Assembly (NCBI GenBank): GCA_024305745.1
Contig: JAHRBS010000010.1
Coordinates: 2,735,501 to 2,799,500 of the forward strand
Source: Polyporus tsugae
Lineage: Eukaryota > Basidiomycota > Agaricomycetes > Polyporales > Polyporaceae
DNA: 64,000 nt
Direction: 5' to 3'
The translations under genes and the position numbers were made by a program. The notes below the pieces were generated by a model that did no database searches, had not been told where the DNA came from, and saw only the letters and a program-made list of their open reading frames with translations. This document shows positions 55,320 to 64,000 of this stretch, piece after piece. Position 1 is the stretch's first letter, and each line of letters opens with the position of its first letter.

Positions 55320-56913
55320 TCACCGCCTGGATGCCAGGCCGAAGAACTTGCTGTCCCGAGCACGGGCTCGTGTCTCCCGCGTGTGCGCCTCCTCGGGAGA
55401 CTTGTGCGGGATCCAGTATACATACGTCGGCGCCTCGTTGCGCGTCGGCGAACTACCACGGGTCGCCACACGCCGCGACTCCCCGGGGTTCGTCCGTCTC
55501 GAGTCGTCCCGACGGACATCGGGGCGTCTTGACGAATCGTTCGTCCGACGAGAGTCATCGCGGCGGAGATCCGGGCGCCCGCGCGAGTCCGTCGTCCGAT
55601 GCGAATCGTCGCGGTTGAGCGGCCTCCGAGAGTCCGCTGTCCGGTTTGAGTCGCCTCGGTTCAGGGGACGGCGCGAGTCGTTGGTCCGGTATGAGTCGTC
55701 GCGGTTGAGCGGCTGCCGTGAGTCATTGGTCCTGTACGAGTCGTCGCGCATGAGAGCACGCTGGGATTCGTTCCGCCGGGGTTCGGCGGGGCGCGACTGA
55801 GAACGCGCTTTGGGCTTCTCCTTCTCGGTCACTGGCGGACGCTGAGACCGCGACCGCGATCGGTGGGTAACAGGTGCGGGAAGCTTGCCCACAGGCCGAC
55901 CGGTCCGACCGAACCAAGAGATCATGGTCACCGGGAGAACCCAGACGTGCTTCGTGCCCGCGCGGTGTTGCCGGACGGCAAGCACCAATAATAACACAAG
56001 GAATGCGAAGACTTGGGGGGATCGGGCTGTGAGTACCTTGGGGAGGCGCAGTAGGGCGAAGGGAGACTCACTGAGAATCATGTTGAAGAAGGAAAAGGCC
56101 TCCAGAACATGGTACTGAGCGTGGTAGGTCTCCGTGTTGACTGGGAAACAGGTCAGCGACTAACGCACATGCGGTAAGACGTTCGCACTTACACCCAGGG
56201 ATGTCAATGGGCTCAGCCTCCGCATCAGACGAAGAGAAACATTCCACATCAGCCATCTCCGAGTCGGAGGAAGCGACGAAGGCCCCGAGAGCTATGGATA
56301 GAAGCGGCGATGAACAGACGTGCAAGGATATCTTGGGAAGATGGAAAACGCACCGAGCCAGAGGGTACCTGCCAGACTAAGGCATCCAAGCTCAACCCTA
56401 GTGGATATAGGGTTCCTCTCCTTCCACAACCCAAAGGCCAGCCTGTTGACCACCTTAAGCACCCGACTGTCTCTGCACGAGCTTGGGGATGTACTTACAG
56501 AGCAACAATGATGACCATAGTTGTACAACAGACAAAGATAGCAAAAGGCACGAAACGAGCTGACAAGGCATCAGCCTCGTAGCCTCATCTGAGAGGGGAT
56601 GGGAGACGAAGCACTCACTAAGGTCCGAGGTTTGGAGGATGCTCTGGAAATGTGCCGCAATGGCCAAGCACACAATCGTCCATACCAGGACCGCGACTGG
56701 AGACGACAAGATAGTCAGCTATGTCGCTCGTGCTACGATGCAAGCGGATGACTCACTATATACACACACCCGAACGATGTTAAACACAGGGGGCATGCGG
56801 GGCAGACAGAAGAGTGAAGCAAGCAAAGGTCGTTTAGTGGAGGAAGAGTTGTTGTTGTTCGAATGCGATCGGCCCCTTGGCCTGCTCTGGTCCCTGGTAT
56901 TTGAAGGCGACAT
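55320..56913 (-). CDS. MARVEL-type tetraspan membrane protein with repeat-bearing tail
   Basis: Start at 56913: MSPSNTRDQSRPRGRSHSNN, an Asn/Ser-rich arm, then MPPVFNIVRV. Membrane exons: VAVLVWTIVCLAIAAHFQSI, RFVPFAIFVCCTTMVIIVAL and LAFGLWKERNPISTRVELGC with LSLAGTLWL. The lumenal exon DVECFSSSDAEAEPIDIPG carries a cysteine in the family position; VNTETYHAQYHVLEAFSFFN then starts the fourth segment (VFAFLVLLLVLAVRQHRAGT). A conserved cytosolic VWVLPVTMISWFGR follows. The tail is very basic and contains tandem repeats of the type RDDSYRTNDSRRPLN before ending at 55320. Seven or so introns. It is the same family as the neighbour at 53450, on the same strand. Confidence 0.75.
55488..55748 (-). 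repeat. Coding tandem repeat, 45-bp unit
   Basis: In-frame minisatellite in the tail of the MARVEL protein. Three 15-residue units (RDDSYRTNDSRQPLN and variants) are followed by two 17-residue units (RDDSHRTTDSRGRPDLR, RDDSRRTNDSSRRPDVR) and a partial unit RDDSRRTN. Units differ by a few substitutions. Confidence 0.85.
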
Positions 56914-57746
56914 CAGGCGAGCTCCGGCTCAGAAGCAGATATCCGCAATCGAGATGTAGCGGGAACGGGCGCAAGGGCGAAAGCAAGCCGATTGCAGCGC
57001 AATGCGAGGCTATGAAAACAACGAGGCTTCGGGAAGGCGGCGCTGCCTGACCTCGGAGGATCAGTCAGTGCAAGGTATCGAAGCGAGAAAAAACGTGGTC
57101 GTGGGCCGGTTCGTTACGTGCTAAACTCGTTCCGTGTTCGTAGCCGGTGTCTTGTCGTGTGCAGGGAGGATCCTATATATGCGTGCCCGTCGAAAGTGCC
57201 GGATGTAGCGACCGGCAGAGCGAACGAGCAGGGGCCTGGCGTGGTCGGAGGAGACGGGGGAAGCGACCAGGAGGAGGCTCGGAAAAAGGGCGCGAGCTGG
57301 GAAGGGCCCGATGCTTAAGTCGGCCCAAATTTTCCATTGTTTGTGTGCGAGGAGGTCCCCAAAGCGAACGCGACCTTGCGCTGATGCCTCGAGGCAGCAA
57401 CTCCAAAGGCAAAATAGGGCGCTCCATATACAAGCGCCTTACAGACGCCCACAATGGCCCAATCCGGGCATCTCATCACACTGCAATCTCAGGGCCGATC
57501 GATCGGCCCGGCCACATTCCTCGGGTCCAAGCCCCGGAACTGGCAATTCAAACTCCCTCTCGTGCACCCAGGAGTCGACTTCACCCGTCGACGTCTCAAC
57601 AGCGGTGGGTGAGAGCCATACTTATACATTCCATCGTCAACCTGCCACCGCAACGTTCACATACACATCACCTCCGTGGAGCTCCGCTCGCCCACCTGTC
57701 ACTCCAAGTCGTCCATCTCCGCCCAAGCCCGTCGCATGCGTCTGGG
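56914..57746. other. Intergenic region MARVEL/AACS
   Basis: 833 bp between two minus-strand genes. A TATATAT at about 57173-57179 could belong to the promoter of the MARVEL gene. The plus-strand frames here are antisense or chance frames. Confidence 0.5.
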
Positions 57747-60700
57747 TCATTGTGCCTCCGCGCGCAGTGCCGCCCCAATTTTCTCGTACGCAGCAAGACA
57801 TTCGGGGTTTCGCAGGGTAGCCGGGTTGACGCTGCTCACCGGCGCACCGTTGATGATCTGCCCGACGTCCGGTCAGCATCCACGTTTCCTCTCCACCTCA
57901 CCTCGCACCCCGGCAGCCCCGAACACCATCGGGTCACTGGGAGCATCGCCGACGGTCGATAAATGGGGGACTACACGTTACCTTCTTCACCGGAACCTCC
58001 ACGCGTTTCATGTTCACCGTATAAGGGATATCCCCCACCTGGATGATCTGCGTGACCGTCAAGAAGGTCGGTCGGAACATGAGCGAACAACGTTGTGGCG
58101 CTTCGCCCCCACCCCCCATTCCCCCGCGGTTCTCAGCTGAGAGACGCGGGAGAACTGAGACGACCGAGGGAACCTTATTGTACGTACCCGGGCTGGCACG
58201 TGTCGCGGGCTCCGCCTCGTGCGCACCTCCGTCTTGATCCTCTTCTCGAGCTCTGCTGTCAACGCCTGCCCCTCGAGCAGCTTGACGAACAGAATGACGC
58301 GCTCGTCCCCGTCCGCAATCCTCTGGCCCACCGCAAGGCAATCGACGACGGTGTGGCCCGCATGCGTCGCAGCCGGGGCGAAGCAGTGATCTATCACGTC
58401 GTATATCTCAGCTGACCCAAAGCGGACGCCCCCAGGGTTCCTGATGTGCGGCGTTAGTGAAGCGGCACGCGGGTGGATATAGAGTAGAGAAGCGAGAATA
58501 TCAGGATAAGTACGCACAAGACACCGTCGCTACGCCCAAGCATAACCAAGCCGCCGCCATTGCCTGCCCGCGAGCGCGTGATCACGACATGGTCCCCGTG
58601 GACTGCGTCATCGGCAGGATACATGCAATCCAGTTATCCACGTTACATAACGCCGATGGCCACGTCAGCGCCGCGTCCGACGACAGTATCGGGACACTCA
58701 CACCAAACGTCCCTGAATTCAGAGAAGTACGCATCCTGGTACCTCTTCGCCGCCAACTCGACCGTTTCCGGGTTGCCATATCCCGGTAGTGGCCAGAACC
58801 CCGCCGGCATACATGGGAAGGGTTTGATACAGACGAGTTCTCCGGGTTCGTCTGGTGCCGCGGCGGTGCCTGTAGGGGTGAATGCTTCTATGGCCATTCC
58901 CAGGAGCCGGCATTGGATCTCGCCTCGGAAGACCGGCAGAGCACTGCACATTCCTGCGAAGAGGGAGCAAATGTCCGTGCCACCTGAGCAACACCGGTAC
59001 GGACGAATCGGTCAACTGACATGAAGGGAAGGAAGCTGAGAATAGACGGCAAGCGTACCAGTGATCGAGCCCAACAGGACATTCCGACTGATATGCTCGT
59101 AGACGAAGTCGAACAGGTGGGGCGCGAGAGGTGATCCTGTGGAGTATATATGCCGCAACGTTGTCAACTTGTGATGTTCGGCAGGCTTGTAGACTTTCTG
59201 CAGTGCGAAATGAAATCAGCGTTGAGTAGAGTGCAATGGCAGAGGCATCGGTAACGGCAATAGGGTTCGGGGGAGTGTATCTCGTGTGATCCAATGAACG
59301 ACATACCGCCAGCTGATCGATGTACTTCGCACTCGTTCCGAAGACCGTTATACCTAGCTCGTCCACGAGGTGCCAAAGAAGTGCGGCATCATATAGTGGA
59401 CTTCCGTCATACAGGACCAACGTGCAACCCACGCTCAGCCCGGCTACGAGGAAGTTCCACATCATCCACCCCCTGGCAGAATGAACGAGTCAGCTGAAGC
59501 TCTAAACAAAGATAGATGTCCTCGCTAACGTCGTGGTGTAGTAGAAGAACATGTCATGAGGCTGTAGATCGGCACATATGACGAACTCCTTCTTTGCTTG
59601 TATCAGCATCCCACCAGCACGGTGGACGATCGGCCTGTACAGGAATGAGTGGTCTAGATTAGCTATCGTTCTACCCTGTCAGTCAAATGCAACCTTACTT
59701 TGGTCGTCCTTCATATGAACGAAACGGGGGACCGTCAACTTCGGATACCGGCGAGCGAAAGCGTACCCTTGAACCTAGGACAACATACCTGTGGTACCGG
59801 AACTGAATAGGATCCAGAGTGGCCAGTTGAAATCAAGCCGCTTCCACTGAATCTCGCCGTCAGCATCCCGTCCGAGCTTCTTATCGCGACCTTCGGCTAT
59901 GAGTTCGTTCCAGTCCTTCCAGCTAGCATCCCACTCGTTCCGACGGGTGAGATCGAACGGATGAGGGACGATAACAACCTCCGGTCGTAGGGAAGACTTC
60001 TCGGCGAGATTGGCTAACAAGACCTTGAGCTTCGGGAGATGCCGATGAACCTTGGCGTTGTATCTAACGGGAACAGTCAACCAACGTGCGATACGCTCCA
60101 TTCACCGGTACGTACACGACAGCGTCCACGGAGATGATCAGGCGGGGCTGTACTTGATCGAATCTGTTCTTCCCCGTGAGCACAACCACGCGTCATCCAG
60201 GCCGGAACCGACCTCTCGAAAACCCCTTCAGGTCCAAAGTCGGCGGCGGCGCTAACCCAGATGCATCCTAAAGAGTGTCAAAACAAACTTGTTCAGTAGA
60301 ACGACCGCTCCCCGACGCACACGGGGTAGCACACACCTATAGCGGCGCTGGCGAGGCAGGCGGCGACGTTTTCCTGCATGGAATTGGGGCGTCAGCAATG
60401 ACTCAAAGCCTATTCAAACACCTGCCCGCTCATTGATTCTCCAGTAGCTTACGGCAGGAGGCGAAGTGACCTCCGAACGATTCGTCGAGCTGTCTTAGCT
60501 CCGAGAAGAGTCTCGGTGGCAACTCCGATTGACACAAGACTGCGGACTATTAGGGAAGTCAGATACGCACAATGCAATTGGAAGAGTATGACGCAATGCG
60601 ATCGCCCGGCTTGAGGCCTCGCGCGAGGAATGCGGACACAAGGTCGGCCACAAGCGCGTAGAGTTCGGCATAGCTTATGCGTCGGGGCGCGGGATTGGGA

Positions 60701-61183
60701 TGGTTTGGCTCGGGTTCAACTACGTTAAAAATATGGGCATTATCAGGGACCAGGACCAGGACCAGAACGGCGGCCGAACGCTACATGATGATGATATGGC
60801 GACGCGGGACGGACGAACGTGTGTGGGAGCATAATCGGAAATGAGAGAACATGGAACATACTAGCTTGGACGAGGGCGGTCTTTTCCGGGGACCGGCATC
60901 GGAGGAGGTTCTCGGCGTAGTTAAGTTGAGCCTCTTTGAACCATGCTGGATTATCGGGTGGCAGCGCGGCAGCGTCAACTACGTGGCCACCCTTGACCCC
61001 GACGATATCGGTAGTGTCCCAGACGGCACTCCAAAACTTGTCGATGTTCTCGGTCGACCATTTGTACAGGTCGGAGTAGCTAGACAAGGCCAGGGAGTGC
61101 TCGGCGTTGATGCGGTGCAGGAAGCGAAAGGTGGCAGATGTTTGGGGAGATGTGGGAGTGAACAGGGCCTTGTCTGCGGACAT
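57747..61183 (-). CDS. AACS: Acetoacetyl-CoA synthetase
   Basis: Cytosolic ANL-family enzyme making acetoacetyl-CoA from acetoacetate for sterol and lipid synthesis or ketone use. The start at 61183 reads MSADKALFTPTSPQTSATFR, followed by KWSTENIDKFWSAVWDTTDI and NPAWFKEAQLNYAENLLRCR, the ACAS N-terminal domain. The AMP-binding loop is WPLWILFSSGTTG. GWMMWNFLVAGLSVGCTLVL, ELGITVFGTSAKYIDQLA and LRHIYSTGSPLAPHLFDFVY follow; GSITGGTDICSLFAG and KPFPCMPAGFWPLPGYGNPE are typical of AACS. Next come RSDGVLNPGGVRFGSAEIYD and VGDIPYTVNMKRVEVPVKK. The last exon is IINGAPVSSVNPATLRNPEC with a stop at 57747-57749. More than ten introns. The catalytic lysine region (NMKRVEVPVKK) is present. Confidence 0.94.
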
Positions 61184-62192
61184 CTGGCCGGAAGGCGATC
61201 AGGTGGTGAAACGGCCTGCGCAGATGGCTAGAGCTGGTGAGAACGACTGAGAAGGACAAGGATGGCAGATGGTGGAATGACGAGAACACCGTGAACTGCA
61301 ACCGGGGCCCCCGGGACAGGTGTATTGACTATGTGGCCGATAGGACGCGAGATTGGAGTTATGTGGGTCGCAGGCGTGAGCTGGCGATGCGTGCCAATGC
61401 CAAGACCCGCAGCGGCGGTTAGAAGAGGCCCAAGAGCAGCAACTGGGACGAGCCAAGACGCGAAATGAGTTTCGATCGGGGTTGGGTGAGGCTAACCAAG
61501 TCCGCTTGCTGCACGTCGACTGCTACTCTCGGCTTTGCCCGACACGAGCGTCATCGCCGAGCATCCCACTCGATGGCTCTGGCGTCTGAGACAAGCTGTG
61601 CAGCCAATCACAGCGTGCAGGTGTGGTATCGAACATGATCTTCTCGTACCATTCGCCAGTCAGCACACAACATAAGACCATTCCTCGCTCCCAAAAATGC
61701 TTGTCTTGCTCGGCCAGAGACTTCTCTGCTTGCGCCGCAGGAAGAATGGTCAAAGATTGGCGCATACAATACGCGAACCACAAGACAATCGCACCAATTG
61801 AGTGGGAGACCCGGGCGCTCCGGAGTTGATTAGGAAGCCGAGTGACGGATAAGCCAGTCCGGACGAACGTGCGAGCGCCCAAGCGCCAAGGAGTTTATAT
61901 TGAGTGTGGCTGAATGACTCTTCCTCATCTTCTGCTTCTTCCAGGCCAACCTTGCCACACTGCCCATCCCATCGCCCTTTGCCATCTCTGCCCAGCCGCG
62001 AACCCGCCAGAACGCGGCCATTGCCTTTGTCGTAACTTACCCGTATCTCGTATATCCGACACAGGCTTCTCCCGTCCCAGCTATAAAGACCACCGCCAAC
62101 TCCAAGGCTACATCCAAACCTCACCCGCGCTCACCTATCCTCTCCACCTATCCTCACAACCAACCAACACACCCTCTCTACATCCTTCCACC
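61184..62192. other. Divergent intergenic region AACS/hypothetical
   Basis: 1009 bp. Apart from the TATA box near 62082 nothing recognisable. Confidence 0.5.
62082..62087 (+). promoter_or_regulatory. TATA box of the gene at 62193
   Basis: TATAAA in CCAGCTATAAAGACC, 111 bp before the ATG, with a C/A-rich leader. Confidence 0.55.
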
Positions 62193-62811
62193 ATGGACCG
62201 CTTCCTCGCACCACAGTCTCCCGAGGCGCAAGCACATACTCATCTCACGTTCGTTTCTTTTCTTCTCCTTGTGGCGAGTTTGTCGCCAATTCGAATATTG
62301 CCCTCACACTCCTTCGTTCTTTAGGGAGAACTGGTTCACGTGGGATCAAGACCATCCCTCTCTGGACGAGACTCTGACGTCTGGTTGTGCTACCTACCAG
62401 GCGTTCCAGAGATACTTGACTGGGGCTGACCTCTACCTGGTGCCCCGAACCCGCAACGAGCTCGAGAGCGTCCTGTGAGCATATGCGTTTCTCTTCCCAC
62501 AAGTATACCTCCTGATCGCAATCGCAGCCGGAGATATGCCTACGACGCGATCCACAACACCATCGCGAAGTCGCGCTCCCAGCTTCAGCGTGGTGGTTAC
62601 AGCAGGGTAAGTCCATTGCCTCGATCAATGAGTCGAGCGCCGTTCTAACGGCGATTATCTCGGGCAGATGTGTCACCTGGTCGAAGAGTCGATTCGCAAG
62701 GTGTTGAATGAGAACGACAACGCCACGACGCTCCTCGACCTCCACCGTCCTCATCACGAGCCGAGGATGAACGACCTTAACGCCGCTACGCGGTCTATCA
62801 AGATCAAGTAG
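62193..62811 (+). CDS. Unrecognised 142-residue protein
   Basis: Four exons with good splice sites: MDRFLAPQSPEAQAHTHLT joins ENWFTWDQDHPSLDETLTSG, continues YQAFQRYLTGADLYLVPRTR, then RRYAYDAIHNTIAKSRSQLQ and MCHLVEESIRKVLNENDNAT. It ends with ATRSIKIK and a stop at 62809-62811. The protein looks soluble and mostly helical; no signal peptide or membrane segment. The TATA box, leader and regular 50-60 nt introns indicate a real gene. I do not recognise a family. Confidence 0.6.
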
Positions 62812-63409
62812 TCGTTTCCGCGTCGCTTCCCCCGCATTGCCGTTTTGCCTCGATCCCCGCATCGTCTGCCCACCGCTTATTATTTTTGTCCATGCACTTG
62901 TAACACCACCTAGCAATGTCGGGGTATTGGCATCGTTCTGCACGGTAACATAACTCCCGAGCCCGTGTAATATGTACGAGTAGTATACCGTATTTTGGCC
63001 GTGAATGAATGAGACTGTTCCTGTACACATGTGCATGTGCGGTGTCCGAAGATGTGCCAGAGAAGCACGGTGTCAGAGTGACCAGCTGGCGTTACCAAGG
63101 CGGTAGGTAGTAAGTACGAGACAGCCGTGAGTGTTGTGTGGAGTCGCGTGACCGCGATAAGATGAACGCGTCCGAGTCGCGACCGCCGCACGGAAAAATG
63201 ACGTGTGACTGCTCGCCAACTGCTCGGATGGGCGCCCAGCACGAACGTGCGCCGTCGAATGCCCCAAACGCCTTTGCGGCTTGCTGTCTTCCTCTCGTGC
63301 ACGCCCGACATGTCCATCGACGCCTAGATATACCATACTCGTCTCCCACTGTCCTAGAGCTCGGCATAATCTCCCTTTCTCTCCCTCATCCTGGGTTCAG
63401 CTCGCCGCC
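62812..63409. other. Intergenic region before PPN1
   Basis: 598 bp between tandem genes; no further feature seen. Confidence 0.5.
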
Positions 63410-64000
63410 ATGCTAGGACTCAAGTTTACCCTCGCCGTCATTCTACTATTCAACCTCGTTCCCGAAGGTTTCACTATACCCACACAAACGCCGCTAGACA
63501 TCTCATCAGGGAGCGTAGATGATTTTACCAGTACGTGGTTGGATGGATCAGGACTTGACATCGCAGTCTGACTTGAGATGTCACTACTAGGACCGCGCCG
63601 TAAGCTGCAAGGGCGTTTTCTTCATATCACAGACATGCACCCCGACCCATACTACCGCGTGGGTTCGTCCGAGAAGAAAGCATGTCACCGAGGCAAGCCC
63701 AAGCCTGGCAAGGCGGCCGCCGGTCACTACGGTCTCTCTTACAGGTAAGTACGCAAATCTGGTCGAGGCGAGCAGAGCCGATGTTCATTGGCTACAGCGA
63801 TTGCGACGCCCCGTTTTCATTAACGAACTACACCTTCGATTTCTTGGACCGGGAGTGGGCGGACGATATAGACTTTGTGATATGTGATTATCTTGCCAAC
63901 TCTCTTTCCCTCGGTCGTGCTTCGAGACTTACCTGTTGCGTAGGGACTGGGGACAGCGCAAGGTACGCGGACTGCCCCAAGACGTCAATGGATTGTCGGG
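63410..64000 (+). CDS. PPN1: Endopolyphosphatase PPN1, cut by the right edge
   Basis: Vacuolar metallophosphoesterase that cleaves long inorganic polyphosphate internally; its homologues are type II membrane proteins activated by proteolysis. The start at 63410 gives MLGLKFTLAVILLFNLVPEG, a signal anchor. After an intron with acceptor at 63590 the metal-binding segment RFLHITDMHPDPYYRVGS appears. It continues KKACHRGKPKPGKAAAGHYG, SDCDAPFSLTNYTFDFLDRE and, over an intron, WADDIDFVIWTGDSARYADC. These match the first metallophosphatase motifs (D-x-H and GD). The rest of the gene, including the GNHD block, lies beyond position 64000. Confidence 0.88.

Noticed and set aside
1..64000. tRNA, rRNA, CRISPR arrays and intact transposons
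   Set aside because: Looked for B-box-like GGTTCGAATC patterns, direct-repeat arrays, and reverse transcriptase or transposase motifs; none found by eye. A tRNAscan and a repeat search would be decisive.

Overview
The window is nuclear DNA of a filamentous basidiomycete, most likely an agaricomycete of the polypore type. Genes are dense and lie on both strands. Almost every gene is cut by many 45-65 nt introns with GTRNGT donors and short CAG/TAG acceptors. The content combines conserved eukaryotic housekeeping genes with families expanded in mushrooms: F-box proteins, HNH_2 nucleases, MARVEL-type membrane proteins and an NRPS-like adenylate-forming reductase. I found no bacterial operons, CRISPR arrays, rRNA, recognisable tRNA or intact transposon. 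All family calls come from reading the translated exons, without a database search.

Left part (1-26.4 kb). Window edge: POLD3/Cdc27, a DNA polymerase delta subunit cut by the edge (-). Then a reductase of adenylation, carrier and reductase domains (+), PEX2 (-), cytosolic PheRS alpha (+), a Prm10/ThrE-type transporter (-), an OGA-like GNAT acetyltransferase (+), EMC10 (-), an unrecognised short protein (+), a Bsd2/NDFIP Rsp5 adaptor (+), cytosolic PheRS beta (-) and the spliceosomal protein cactin (-). Both subunits of the cytosolic PheRS heterotetramer therefore lie about 11 kb apart.

Middle part (26.6-41 kb). A mitochondrial ClpX ATPase with an extraordinary exon structure (17-, 7-, 16- and 7-nt microexons; Walker A and the GYVG pore loop are assembled from them), RanBP1/Yrb1 (-), a p24 cargo receptor (+), kinesin-8 (-), dihydroorotase (+) and a RING-LON protein of the LONRF type (+) with a 693-nt intron inside its RING finger.

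Right part (41-64 kb). This is more variable. A frame-broken HNH_2 gene and a frame-broken F-box fragment sit beside an intact F-box gene (-). Then glucose-6-phosphate dehydrogenase (-), THOC5 (+), Ubc8/UBE2H (-), a tentative small membrane protein (-), two MARVEL-type tetraspan proteins (-) of which one carries a 45-bp-unit tandem repeat, acetoacetyl-CoA synthetase (-), an unrecognised 142-residue protein (+) and the start of the vacuolar endopolyphosphatase PPN1 (+) at the right edge.

The genes do not form one pathway. Shared logic is limited to head-to-head pairs with short common promoters (cactin/ClpX 213 bp, RanBP1/p24 245 bp, PEX2/PheRS alpha 264 bp, kinesin/dihydroorotase 272 bp, G6PD/THOC5 280 bp) and to the two PheRS subunits. 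The most unusual signal is the microexon architecture of ClpX.
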